Assembly (NCBI GenBank): GCA_030407085.1
Contig: CM059585.1
Span: 12,269,001 to 12,333,000, forward strand
Length of the DNA stretch: 64,000 nt
Origin: Trichopria drosophilae
Taxonomy: Eukaryota > Arthropoda > Insecta > Hymenoptera > Diapriidae
Direction: 5' to 3'
Made by a program: the position numbers and the translations under genes. Positions 37,736-49,100 of this stretch are shown here, in pieces (position 1 is the first letter of the stretch; each line of letters begins with the position of its first letter). Below the pieces are notes generated by a model. That model did no database searches, was not told the origin of the DNA, and saw only the letters and a list, made by a program, of their open reading frames with translations.

Positions 37736-38999
37736 ATTTAGGTCTAGTTCCAATTTTTATAGACTCATAAAGAGCGGAGGCAAATTTCGTTACGGTCATT
37801 GAAGATCGAGGGCTGTTATAGGAACAAATAAAAACACAGGAGAATAGCGATTACGAAACTGAAGAATCCGAAAAAATTACATTTGGAAAATTTAAATGCA
37901 GTGGTGATTCCAGTGCCAAAAAAGTAAATCATCGAGCCATTCTCATCGAAGCGTTACAGATCTTATCGCAAGTACAATACGTTTCAGCAACATGCACATG
38001 CAACGCGCTTCGGACACCTACGCCTGGGAACCATGGGCGATAGGAACCCACAGCCTGCAACAATCATCATCTACGATCGGATCGGTTTCGTCGCAAAACA
38101 GGCTTTTGTCCAGCATTTCGGGGGGTGGCTCGGGTGCTATAACTCCGCATTGGCCGCATTACATTACGATGGGATCGAGTAGGGCGGAAATGCGATTTAC
38201 GCTCGCGTGATGTATAACCGCCAAAACCAGGGGCCGGCCGATACGCAGATGCGTGCAAGGTTATGTAACGTGTTAATATCCGGATAACCGAAAATCCAAA
38301 CGTTCATACCCGTCACGCATCGGGGTTTCGCTATTTGCATGGAAATTCCGTGTCGCGTGCGCCCGCCGATTTCACGCTCTGCCAGCCGGACGAGGGAGCC
38401 ACCGAGTACGTGCCCGGTATTCCCGAGTGACTTTAGCGTTTTCAACTAAATGCCAACTATACGACGTCGCCGTGATCCTATTCATGATTTTCTGACGAAA
38501 ACACGGACGGGGATCCCCCGAATTCAATCGTTCGCCCGACTACTCGTCGCGGTTAAATTCGATGCCCACACCATTTTTTTTTGTGGACGAGACTTTTATC
38601 GCAGATCTCGGATAAACCGCAAGAGCAGCAGATCGGAATTATGTATGCATAGTTATGCGCGGATTACGGGACGGAATAATTGGCCGCTGTACAATTATCC
38701 CAGGGAATCGATGTTTAGTTAGCCATATGTGTTTTTTTCGATACGCGAAATACGTCGCATTCAAGATTTGTGGGGAATTTTATGGTAATTTTTAGGGAGT
38801 AACGCGATTGTAATGCAAAAATATCCCTTTGGTATTTTGAAACCGCGAGTAGTTTTGAAGCGGTTGATTCAATCCAGATATACTTTTATATATAACAGGT
38901 GATTCATGGATATCTATGGATATTTTAATAAAATTGATTGACAATAAATTGATTTGATTCTATAGTCCTTAATGCTAAGCTAAATGCGAATCATGAATC
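37736..38999. other. GC-richer single-copy block
   Basis: From about 37940 to 38720 the sequence is clearly GC-richer and CpG-containing. It is not repeated in the window and lies upstream of the first peptidase exon seen. Such blocks in AT-rich insect genomes are often promoters, first exons or enhancers. One open frame in it is listed separately. Confidence 0.4.
37992..38210 (+). other. possible coding exon, Ser/Gly-rich, 72 codons
   Basis: I do not recognise the product. The frame has balanced codons and low-complexity content typical of real insect exons (SSSTIGSVSSQ near residues 26-36, SSISGGGSGA near 40-49). A possible acceptor 'tttcag' ends at 37987, just before. It ends at a stop without a convincing donor, and the strand agrees with the peptidase exons 3.2 kb downstream. 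It might be an alternative first exon of that gene or of another gene, or chance in GC-rich DNA. Confidence 0.22.
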
Positions 39000-39252
39000 T
39001 ACAGTAGGACCTCTCTTATTTTAATTAGTAAAGTTTTCAAAATAGCGCCGACCTCTCTTATTCTAATTTTCCCCTTACCCCCACTTACTTTGCTTGCGAG
39101 CTTGTGATTCGTGGACAATATTTTTCGTTGACTTTTCGTGTGATAGTGGGAGAAGACTTGTGAGGAAACGATTAGAATAAGAGAGGCTGGACAATTAGAA
39201 TAAGAAAGGCAATTAGAATAAGAGAGGTTCAAATAAGAGAGGTCCTACTGTA
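39000..39252. mobile_element. pogo/Tigger-like MITE with TA target sites
   Basis: The ends CAGTAGGACCTCTCTTATT (39002) and its complement (to 39250) are perfect inverted repeats bordered by TA on each side (39000-39001 and 39251-39252). Subterminally, 'attagaataagagagg' is repeated three to four times on the right (39168-39236) and twice, inverted, on the left. The length of 249 bases leaves no room for a transposase. The CAGTAGRACCTC start and TA target site resemble pogo/Tigger-type elements; that assignment is from motif recall and is an inference. Confidence 0.85.
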
Positions 39253-39275
39253 TTTAGTCCAGCCAATATTTACAT

Positions 39276-40340
39276 TTAACCCTTTTCATGCCAAACGGCC
39301 ATAATTTTGTCATATTTTTCAAGTGAATATTTATTTGACCATATTTTTCTGACCTTTTTTTCCCGTACTTTTCAAATTTGCTATCAGTTTTGTTCTATGA
39401 TGTTTGATTATTCAAAATTACAATTTGTTCACAAAAACGCGTTTTTTAATATTTTTTAACTTGTTTAACGTACTGGATAATAATATTCCCATTGTCGGAT
39501 CAGTTCAAGTATCTGATTCCTGCGGAATAATAACCGTAACTAAAATTTAAGCGACGCAGAATGTCAAAATTCAACATGGCCGATCCAATATGGCGGCTTT
39601 TACACGTATTTTTTATGTTTTTTCATTTTTTTGTATGTTTTTAGTCCTTGGCGTTTTCTTTTTGAATAGTTTAGTTATATTTATCTCAGTCTGATACCCA
39701 TTATGCTAGAAAATAGCAATACAAGACTATATGGAATTCAAATTGGTTGAAAATATCATATTTTTATTATAATATAGATTTATTATGTATATCTCAGTTT
39801 AATATCGATTATTCAAGAAAATAAAAATACAAGATGATATGGAACTAAAAATAGTAGAAAATATTCTATTTTCTGTCATAATCGATGTCAAACTGAGATA
39901 AATATAAGAAATCTACTGAAAAAGTAAATATCATGGACTAGAAACATAAAATCAAATGAAAACAAAACATAAAAAATGCACGTTAAAGTCAACATATTGG
40001 ATCGGCCATTTTGAATTTTGACATTCTGCGTCGCTTAAATTTTAGTTATGATTATTATTCTACAGGATCCAGACGCTTCTCCCGATCCGACATCGGGAAC
40101 ATTATTAGCCAGTATGTTAAACAAATAAAAAATTTTTAAAAATCACGTTTTTGTGTGAATTAGCCGCCATTTTGAAAAAAATCAAACGTCATAGAACAAA
40201 ACTAAAATCAGATTTGAAAAGTACGGACAAAAGTATGTCAGAAAATATGGTTTTGAAATTTTTTTGCTTATAATTACACAGGTAAATATTCACTTGAAAA
40301 CCACAAAATAATTGTGGCCTTTCGGCATGAAAAGGGCTAA
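39276..40340. mobile_element. TTAA-flanked long palindrome (piggyBac-like MITE)
   Basis: It begins TTAA-CCCTTTTCATGCC at 39276 and ends with the complement, GGCATGAAAAGGGCTAA, at 40340, so the target site reads TTAA on the left and CTAA on the right. Arms of nearly 500 bases match along their whole length, for example 'taagcgacgcagaatgtcaa' (39549) with the complement of 'ttgacattctgcgtcgctta' (40017), and the Y-shaped loop is near 39720-39880. Each arm carries a satellite-type box ('ggccgatccaatatgg'). There is no coding sequence. TTAA sites and CCC-starting ends are piggyBac traits, hence the inferred class. Confidence 0.85.
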
Positions 40341-40515
40341 CAAAGAAAATAATAGTCTTTTTTTCTATTTTTTCTTTTGGGAGTTTACCTTTCTCCAATA
40401 ATATTCGGCTTGTAATAAACTTCTTTAATTCTCTACAACTGAAGTCTCTCTTGAATTTTCCTTTAAGAATACCGAGTACAAAGCAAAAAAGGGCTTATTT
40501 AATACCAAAAACACT

Positions 40516-40780
40516 ATAAATCGGGGTGCGGATCGAAAAACCGACAAATCAAAAAGCCGACAGGTCAAAAAACCGACAGTCATAAAGCCGACAGTCAAAA
40601 AACCGACAGTCGAAAAGCCGACACATGAAAAAATAGACACATCGTCAGGAGGAGGACAGTCATTCATTCAACTGTCGGTTTTTTTAATGTCGTCTTTTCC
40701 ATTGTCGGTTTTTTGACTGTCGGTTTTTCGACCTGTCGGCTTTTTTATTTGTCGGTTTTTCGACCCGCACCCATAAATCG
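40516..40780. mobile_element. GGGTGCGGATCGAA foldback element, copy 2, with 8-bp target duplication
   Basis: Inverted ends GGGTGCGGATCGAAAAACCG (40524) and its complement (to 40772) are bordered by the perfect direct repeat ATAAATCG (40516-40523 and 40773-40780). The left half carries about six tandem AAACCGACAGTCA-type units and the right half about five inverted ones, so nearly the whole 249 bases is a hairpin of short repeats. The 8-base duplication fits hAT-type (or P-type) transposition. It is non-autonomous and the same family as 27803-28034. Confidence 0.9.
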
Positions 40781-41376
40781 TTTGATAACTCAAAAAACTA
40801 TCGATTGTACGTAAATGATAGTACAGTACGAATCTAGTAATATAAAGATTTTTCCCGCCAGAAGACAACAGTTATAACAAGAGCGGTTGACAAAAGGTCG
40901 TTTTCCGCCCGCTCTTACGGGCGGAAAGATGGACTTTTCATGGAGGAGTGACAAACAAAAAATATTACAGGACAGAAGTCTTTAATTGTAGTCAATATAA
41001 TTGTTGTCATACACTATGCCCAAATGTGGATACTAATTGTATCTATATTAAAGTAAATATTCGCTGTATAATTATAAGAATATAACTGTTTTTCAAACAT
41101 TTACAATTAAAGGTGTGTTTTTATATTTTTTTTCCTTTTTCTATTTCTGAAACTATATTATCAAAATCACCATCACGACTAACAAAGGGGTTGCTTTCAT
41201 TTATTACCATGATGAAAATAGTTATATTAATAATATATATTTACTTATAGTAATTTGATATAAAAATAACTTGTATATCCGTGTATATTTAAAAAATTTT
41301 TATTTTTCGATTCGAAAATGTATACATGTAAATGCTACATTTATGTATGTTTGAAAAAGAATATTTTTATTTACAG
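40781..41376. other. presumed intron upstream of the peptidase exon
   Basis: AT-rich sequence ending in a polypyrimidine-like tract and acceptor TTTATTTACAG. Positions 41155-41212 ('atattatcaaaatcaccatc') are similar to 57172-57230, a small dispersed repeat. Upstream exons encoding the membrane anchor of the peptidase were not found. Confidence 0.45.
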
Positions 41377-41471
41377 GTGACGAGCTCTTGTACCAAGATG
41401 AAAGTGGTAATCTGTTGATTTTTAACGTCACCTCGCGCGAGTCGAGAGTCATCCTGGACATATCAAATCCG
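41377..41471 (+). CDS. dipeptidyl peptidase IV-like protein, internal exon (partial gene)
   Basis: An internal exon of 95 bases between TTTATTTACAG and GTGAGT. It starts with the last two bases of a split codon and then reads DELLYQDESGNLLIFNVTSR and ends ILDISNP, finishing on a whole codon. The pattern 'D-x-x-Y-x-D-x-x-G-N-x-x-x-x-N-V' with a following hydrophobic strand is typical of an N-terminal beta-propeller blade in S9B serine peptidases (DPP4, FAP, DPP10 and the insect venom DPP4/omega types). These are usually type II membrane or secreted glycoproteins that remove dipeptides after proline or alanine. NVT is a potential N-glycosylation site. The catalytic domain is outside the window, so an active enzyme cannot be told from an inactive DPP10-like form. 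Confidence 0.72.
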
Positions 41472-43498
41472 GTGAGTACAACCTCAATATTTATATTTCA
41501 AAACCAATGTTTTTTCATCAATGTATCCTGTAATACAGTACTTTTGCCGTCGTTTTGTGTAAGCAAGAACGGTTAAAAAAAATATTTTCTGTTGCTTGGA
41601 CATTGCTGTAGCTAGTTTTTTTCTGTATTTTACTAAATATTTATTTTTCATTTGTCAGGTAATTTTATGACATGTGCTTTACTATATTGTTAATTTGAAA
41701 AATTAAAAATTGTTGCGAGTGTTAATGATGGTTTAATATCACCAGTGATAAACGCACTGAAAATTCTACGACAAAAAATTGTTCGTATTACAACTTATAG
41801 AACGGAAATACATAAATAGTAAAAAATAGCACAATTTAGCATATAGGTATATCTTTATAGTTCCCAAATTAAGTTTTTCATGAACTTTAATACGTTTTTC
41901 TAAAATGGATAAAATTAAACAAAAAATTGTAAAGTTTATTTTCGAACGTATAATAGACGAAACGTCTAGGTTTACATTGAATTACATTGTAAGTTAGTTT
42001 GAAAGACCTTTAGAATTCTATGCCAGACACATTTTTTTAAGAAAAGTTTACGTTAATGGCCACTCTTTGATAGCGTCCTTTCAATCGTATGTCCCAGACT
42101 TTTTATACTTGTAGAGGAAGAGAAAACTGCACATTTGATAATAATCAGCTTGGAACAACCTCAAAACAGACACCAAAGATACTCTGTAAAGTCCCAACAA
42201 TTACAGAGATATACATTGAGAGTTAAGATTATTCTCAAAAGCTCTGCCAGAAAATCCTACCGCATCTTCAGAGATTAGTTAAATACTATACTTCGGTCTG
42301 TGTTTCTGAGTAACTTTAAAACATCTAAATAAATAGCTGTAAATAGATTAAAATCATTGCACAATCATTTATTCTTGAGCACTTGATAATAATAAATTTA
42401 TGTCTACTCCAACAACAAATGATAAATGGTGATTTGCACAAAATATTTTCTTTTTATGTCATTTTGACTTTTTATCAAAGTTTATTTACAAAAAATTGTT
42501 TACGTTCGTATCGTTCATTTTTGACAGTTTCATGTTTGATAAAAATATTTGAAAAACTTTAGCAATAGATGTTCGAATATTTTTTGTACACCAAGTTTTG
42601 TGTCATAAAGTGTTGAACACCGGCAAATGGAGCATCGTTCATGCCGAAAATGCACGAAGAGCTGCGGAATTCATTCGGCTCGAACGCTTCAGATATCAAA
42701 AAGCTTTGCTATAAAGGCACGAAGTCGTCCATGCTAGAATTGCTGAAAATTCCTCTCCGTTAGTAGTAGCAGCCTTGAAATTCAGTGAATCATTTTGGCC
42801 TATTTTGATATAATTTTTTCAAAATTTATGACCTTTTATATTGAATTCAAAATTATATCCAAACTTATGATTTAAAAATTCTTTTTTTCTAATATATACG
42901 ATGCAAGTGTAAGGACTTATTTGTTTAGTAACTTCTTAAAAAAAGTCTCCAATTTTATTCCTGACTTGAAAGTTAACAGACTCATTTGGTTGAAAAAGTA
43001 TTTTCTTTTTGTAGTGACTTTTATGTAAGAATTTATTATTTTACTTGATTCCTGTCTTTAATTTGTTATAAAATTATAAAAAAAATTGTATGTAATGTGA
43101 TTCTTTTAACGCAAAAATTATTTCATTTATCTAACTTTGAAAAATTTGAAAAGAAATGTTATTATTAAGAATTCGCCGAAAAATTAACTACAACCATTAA
43201 ACACAATCATAGCTTAAAAATTAATGTAATAATATCCGACGTCAAAATGGAATTTCCGAAACTGATAATTACGGGAGTTATATCACATAATACCAAAGTT
43301 CATATACGGAAGTATAAGAATAGTGTTTGAAATGTCTATTTATATACTGGCTTATTATACTAACTAACTTATTGTAGTTAATTCAGTTAAAGTATTGTAG
43401 GAGTTATCAGCTAAAAGCAAATTCGATTGTTTTATCGCGTAGGAAAGTTTAAAACATCGTTATTAAAGTTGCGTATTGTAGGTAGTAACAAAGAGGAG

Positions 43499-43561
43499 TT
43501 TAAGTAGTAACAGTCCGCACCTATTAAATTCCAAACACGACGCAGGCTGTTACTACTTAAA
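43499..43561. repeat. short hairpin with perfect 15-bp stem
   Basis: TTTAAGTAGTAACAG (43499-43513) and its exact complement CTGTTACTACTTAAA (43547-43561) are separated by 33 bases. It could be the two ends of a tiny deleted MITE. Confidence 0.7.
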
Positions 43562-44203
43562 TTGCTGTGTATTCCTGGGTATAAACTGCGATATTTTTAT
43601 ATTTTCGCCGGAGTAAAAAAATTGATTGCGATATTAAATATTAGCTATACTTACTCCCTAATCGAATTATCAGTTTAGTAAGTTACATCATGACAAAAAA
43701 TCTGTAAATTTTTTGTAAACAAATAAATAATTAGTAGCTATTTTGGACTGACATACAAATTTCTGTTTCCTCGACCTTTCGATTAACTAGTACTTCTTTT
43801 TTAAAGGCTCATTAGCTACTAATTATCATTTTTAAATCGCCTAAAAAAAATACTGTTCATTTTTATTTTTTTTTAATTACTACCACATTTTTTGGGGTTG
43901 GGGTGTTATAAAACACATGTACAATAGTAGACGTAGAAATAACTAAGGCCGCTTTGTGGCCGATTGACTGGCAACATTAATGGCTCAACTTCGATGTCAA
44001 AGTCGTAATAACAGCAGTTCGTGGTAAACACCGAGTTAGCTGTTCCTCAAGTTTTGACCCGGTAACGATTATGCGCTGGAGCTGCGGTATTTGGAACGTA
44101 ATTCTAGCACTCGTTCGCGTTTATGGTTGTGCGAAATAGTGGATCTGTTTTGTCGGCATGCTGTATACTAAACAGAGTTGCGTTAATGATTCACGGTGTG
44201 AAA

Positions 44204-44264
44204 CGTAGTCGTAAGTCGCAATGCGTCATATTATTTATACTAAGGATTACGACTTGCGATTGCT
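44204..44264. other. pre-miRNA-like hairpin
   Basis: TCGTAAGTCGCAAT (44209-44222) pairs with ATTACGACTTGCGA (44246-44259) with one G-U pair and one mismatch. Pairing extends outward about five more bases on each side, and the loop is 23 bases. Size and near-complete pairing resemble a microRNA precursor or a decayed element. It lies in the GC-richer intronic block. There is no proof of transcription or processing. Confidence 0.3.
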
Positions 44265-45307
44265 TACGCCATAGGCTATTAACCTAGCTCACATCTCGCC
44301 GAGAAATTTAATACTACCGGTGGATTTATGGAAAGTCACCGCAGCGAAGGTGTTGCGAAGCTGAAATGCTCCGGACGAGTTTAACATATTTTATCGACAA
44401 GTTTCGCAATTGGGAATAGCTGCGTAAGACATTCCATTGTTTTACGTCTTTTAAATAAAACTTTGAAGAAATGACGTGGAAAATAATAGCTACCAGATTG
44501 GAAGGTGAAAGAGAAATCCTGTTTTTAATAGCATACCTACTTGATCGGATCTTAACTAAAGTTCAAAATTAGATTCGTCGAAAAAAAATTTCGTAAACAA
44601 ATTATTCCTACACTTTTCTGCAAAGTATGTTTTTTATTTCTATTTCCACGAAATTTAAAAGCAAAATAAATTAATGAGATGCGAAAAGGGTCGGCGCAGT
44701 GCGTATAAATCTAGACTACCGTTTCCTTTCTTTATTTAGCATGTTTTTTTTTCTCCGAAGGGTTTCCTTAGTCTATCTGCGTTAACCGTTGGTTGTTTTG
44801 TTCTTTTTGTACATTCCTGCACGGAAAACCTTTTCCTGTGGCAGCAACGGCGGAAAACGTTAAAATTTCACGTGGCCGACTGCGCTTTTCCGAGGAGGAG
44901 ACGTTTACTGTTTACGGAGGTGGATAGTTAACTAGCGATGACGCATCGTTAAATCAGTGAACCTCGTTAAATATATAAACGATTGCGGAAACCACTTATT
45001 GAACATACAGGGAATCCATGAATTTATATTTGCTGAAGAAATAAAGAAAGAAACGTTTCGGATGCTGCATGAAAAGAATTTAATACGCCAATGAAGAATC
45101 TCTCTTTCAATTTTAGACTTTACGACTTTCTTTGTTAGTTATGACCACATGCCCAGTAGTGTTGTGTAAATCTCTTGTGTTTTTGTTGCTACCTTTTTCT
45201 TGGCAAACGCAGGCCAGGAGAAATTGTAACTGAAATATTGATTTTTTCAAGTTTCCTTGCTAAGAAACTTTAATACTATTTATGAAATATTTTGTTTTGT
45301 TTTGTAA

Positions 45308-45664
45308 ATAAAAAATGAATAACATATTTCAAAAATTCAATTATTAAAATTGACTATTACAATCAACATTACGCGAAGGCTGACCGATACCAATTTTTTT
45401 CACTTAAATGAAATAAAAGGCGAACGTAAGTAGTAAATATTAAGTGAAACCAGTCGCGCTCAATCAGACACGGTGATATATATGAAAAGTAGTAAATATT
45501 AAGTAAAAACAGTCGCGCTCAGTCAGACACGATGATATATATATGATCATGTCTGACTGAGAACGCCTGTTTTCACTTAATATTTACTACTTACGTTCTA
45601 ATGTTGATTGTCAATAATAATAGTCAATTAATAATTGAATTTTTGAAAACATATTTATTAATTT
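45308..45664. mobile_element. palindromic element with TTAAGTGAAAACAG motif
   Basis: 'atttcaaaaattcaattatt' (45326) pairs with the complement of 'aataattgaatttttgaaaa' (45630). 'gtaagtagtaaatattaag' (45426) pairs with the complement of 'cttaatatttactacttac' (45576). The centre holds a tandem duplication of a segment with AAGTGAAAC-CAGTCGCGCTCARTCAGACACG followed by TATATA. The same AGTGAAAACAGTCG motif is the terminus of the elements at 58.5-62.5 kb. Confidence 0.75.
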
Positions 45665-46085
45665 TACACCTGTTATTTACTGTTAGGAATTTATGTTTTT
45701 CTGTTTACTGAAGTATTATGTTACAGTTTTTATAATATAATTAGATCAATTGAATATAATTTAAATTTAATGTATCAAGATTCAAAATATATTTTCGCAA
45801 CAATTTCGAATTAATTGACCTAATTTTCTAACAATGGAAATTACATAATGAAATAAATAGAACAAAATGGAATAATGATAGCTAATAATTAGCTTGATTG
45901 GTGTATAATTAATGATGTAGTGGTATCATTGGTATTATATTAAATAGTAAATATTCGAATGATCCTTTCGATAAATAATATATGTAAATTGTTTAAGTAA
46001 TGTAAGCACATATTCTGTGTGAAAAAAATTAACTCTAGAAAATAAAATTTTTATAAAATAATATAGTTTTGTTTATATGTTACAG

Positions 46086-46160
46086 ACTCTTTCAGCGAGT
46101 TTCGATCATCAATTTTCCGCTGACCGGAAGTACATCTTATTAGCGTTCAATTACCAGAGG
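46086..46160 (+). CDS. dipeptidyl peptidase IV-like protein, next internal exon (partial gene)
   Basis: An exon of 75 bases, exactly 25 codons in phase 0, between TATGTTACAG and GTAAGT. It reads TLSASFDHQFSADRKYILL and ends AFNYQR. 'S-x-D-x-x-Y-I-L-L' is the conserved propeller strand 'SPDRKYILL' of S9B peptidases, which in the family directly follows the blade encoded by the previous exon. The next exon should begin with the 'FRHS' strand, but none with an acceptor is visible up to 64000, so the following intron is probably longer than 17.8 kb. Joined to the exon at 41377-41471 the frame stays open. Confidence 0.7.
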
Positions 46161-49100
46161 GTAAGTTTTCTCATCTTACATTTTACTTATTCTGCAAATA
46201 TTATTACAAAATGTACTCGTATATCTAATTTTAAATCTCAAATTCCACCCACTTAAAATTGGTAATTCGATACTAATTCGCACGTTAATTAAAAAATAGA
46301 GTTTCGTATCAACTTCCTCTTTCACTTAGCCATTATACTATTAGTTAGCAAGGGCCTTTGTTTCTTCTCGGAAGGAAAGCAAATTTTCCATCGTCTCTAA
46401 TAATGTTTGTTTATCTCTCGTTAGAGCGTAACTCCTGAACGTTTGTTTTTGTTCTTTTGAAACCTCCTATCTCTTATTGTTAGCGCATTTTCTTTACATT
46501 CCTCTTTCGGACACCAATCGTTATCAAGGATCTTTTATTTCTCGTATTGGCTTTCTCCCATTCCATTAATAGATTGTTTCCCGATTTCTATTTCACCCGT
46601 GGCTAGGAGCCTTTACTTTAGGAACTGGGTATACGTCGGTTTTCACGCTACTTAATTCTTCCCTTGCTATGTCAATAGCCGAAACGGATTTAATTAGTGG
46701 TGAGTATCGATGGATAGAATTGTAGCAAACTATTGGATACGATGAGGTAATTCTTCCACTCTCTGACTAATGTTTTCCCAATTTAATTGAAATCTCAATC
46801 ACTAGAAAAAAAACTTAGTATTTTTCATGACAAAAATAGTTAGGGTCTAATTTAAAACTAATAGAGGAAATATTTCATGTTTGAATTTGTTTTTTATCTC
46901 GATAATTTTCGAACATGATTTAATAAATTACGAAAAATAAAACATGTGTACATTATTGTATCGAATTTAATATAATCTATCCTGATTGAAAGGTGGTATT
47001 GCGCTAAGGCAATCACCGTTATCGATACACATTCTAAAGGAGGCTATCTGCCGTGGTATTTCTTCCGTACCACCGCATTCTGGGACGTAGAGGTCGATGC
47101 AGCTGTGGTCAGACTGGTTGACCAAATTTAATTGGATGTAAAACGGAGGTACTGGACGACGAATTTCTCAAATCCTCAACGACACACGTGAAATAGACCT
47201 TGTAGATTAATTTTAGACCTTTTAAGACTTAATTTAATTCACATAACAAATATTAAAGATGTTTTAGTCACTCTATTTTACTCTCGATTTTAAATAATGT
47301 AATTTCAGACTTTTAATAATACTTTCGAATTTTTTCATTGAGTTGTATATCTGAATAATTTGTCAGGAAATGAAAATGTTGCCACTGATTTATAACTGCA
47401 TTTGCGTTAAATTACGAACTTTGCTTGTTTAATTAATTTGTATTATTTGCCAGCATTTTGTACAAATATCCAGTTATAATGAAATTTCAATTTTTGTCAT
47501 TACGCGTTTGTCTTTTTTACGCAATCAAAAATGTAACGCACAAGAAACTCAATCAATCGATCTATTGAATTGGAAATCCGTTTTTCATGTAATAATGTTT
47601 GGAACATGCCATGTTGATTACGGTCTACGTTTTCTATTTTTAGAATTTTCAAGGGAGAAAATAATTGTATTTTATGATCATTAATAACTCTGTAATATTG
47701 TATATAACACTGAAAATTAAAAAGAAAACATATCTATAAAGATTTCAGTTCATTTCTAAAGATTACATAAGTTATTTATATGAGGATTTATTTTTCAATT
47801 TCGGATAAAAATCATAATGTTCTCTAATCCTGCTCATTTCTTTAGGATAAGTATGATTTAAGATAATTGCATGTCGGTTTAAAAATACGCTGACTTGAAA
47901 AAAACACTAAAGATGAAACTGAAGATAGTTGGATATTACGATATAAATAAAAGCAGAATATTATTAAAATGTAATAATAATTATATTTTATAGAAAGAAT
48001 AAATAGTGGACGTCTCATAAATGTTATGCATTGTCTGACCAGTAAAGTTTGCATCTACTTACTATATTTTCTCTCCTTACATTTTTATGAATTCTCAAAC
48101 TGACATCGGTTGGGAAAAGGTTCACCCATTCTTGATTGTTAAACCATGATACTATAAACATTTCTAGGAAGTTTAGTTCCTATTATAACTATTTTAGAAA
48201 AATACAAATTTAATGTTTTATAAAAATTGTTCATTTTACGTCTTCGTAATTTCCCTTAGATAATTTTTCTTATCTGGCGGATGTTCCATGAAAGGTACCT
48301 TGATAATACCAATCTTATCGAAAATAATATCACGTTCAATTTCGATCTTGTTCTTTACGATAGTCGATACAAGACTGCTTTAATCCCACGCATCGGGTTC
48401 TCTTTCCACATTTTTGTTGCACCGATCGTCCTTCCGATTTCTCCGGTGTACACTTTTCCGTTGGAGCCTCGAAATTTTCTGCGATACTTACGAGCATGGG
48501 ATTTTATCTTTAGGGGATTCCCGGATTCGGAAGATCTTCATAGGTAATTCTTAGATGTCGCTCTTATGGAGTATTATTGCGATTTTATCCGGTTGGTTTC
48601 TTTCTATTTGTATTGTAAATGCGAAGCAAATCTACTGCATTATTACTTGACTTTCCATTGCGATCCAGACAGAAACTTTAAGCCGATTACAAGGAGAGAC
48701 TTTTATCAATTGTTTAGTTTTTTATTCTAGAAAATCGTCAGGAACTAAGAAAATCAAATTTTTGTATTAAACTCACCTGGATGTTTGTGTAATCAGATCA
48801 ATTTATCAGTTTTATTGATTTCTTGTGTGTTTTTTTTTTGCCATATGTTCAAATATATAACTTTCATACCATTCATAAATGTAAATATTTAAAAGCTTCT
48901 GCTTGAGTTGTGAATTCGATTTATTGGTTTCATTTCATTTTGCGTTTCTCTTCGTACTTTTGATTACAGTTCACAAAAAATACGTATGATATTTTATTAT
49001 TCGTGCATCGAGGAACTACAGAAATTGGCGAGTTGCTTGAGGTTATCTACAATTTCATAATTGGAGAAAATTGTGGAACAGATATTCTGTCGAGGATTAA

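Larger units (their letters stand above)
41472..46085 (+). other. intron between the two peptidase exons (4.6 kb)
   Basis: GTGAGT at the 5' end and TTATATGTTACAG at the 3' end give a GT-AG intron of 4614 bases in phase 0. It contains a GC-richer single-copy block at about 43930-44960, two small hairpins (43499-43561 and 44204-44264) and a palindromic element (45308-45664). The rest is AT-rich with no gene. Confidence 0.65.

Noticed and set aside
40524..40772. Repeat-spacer pattern that might suggest a CRISPR array
   Set aside because: Units are about 15 bases with no unique spacers, inverted at the far end, and flanked by a target duplication; the genome is eukaryotic.
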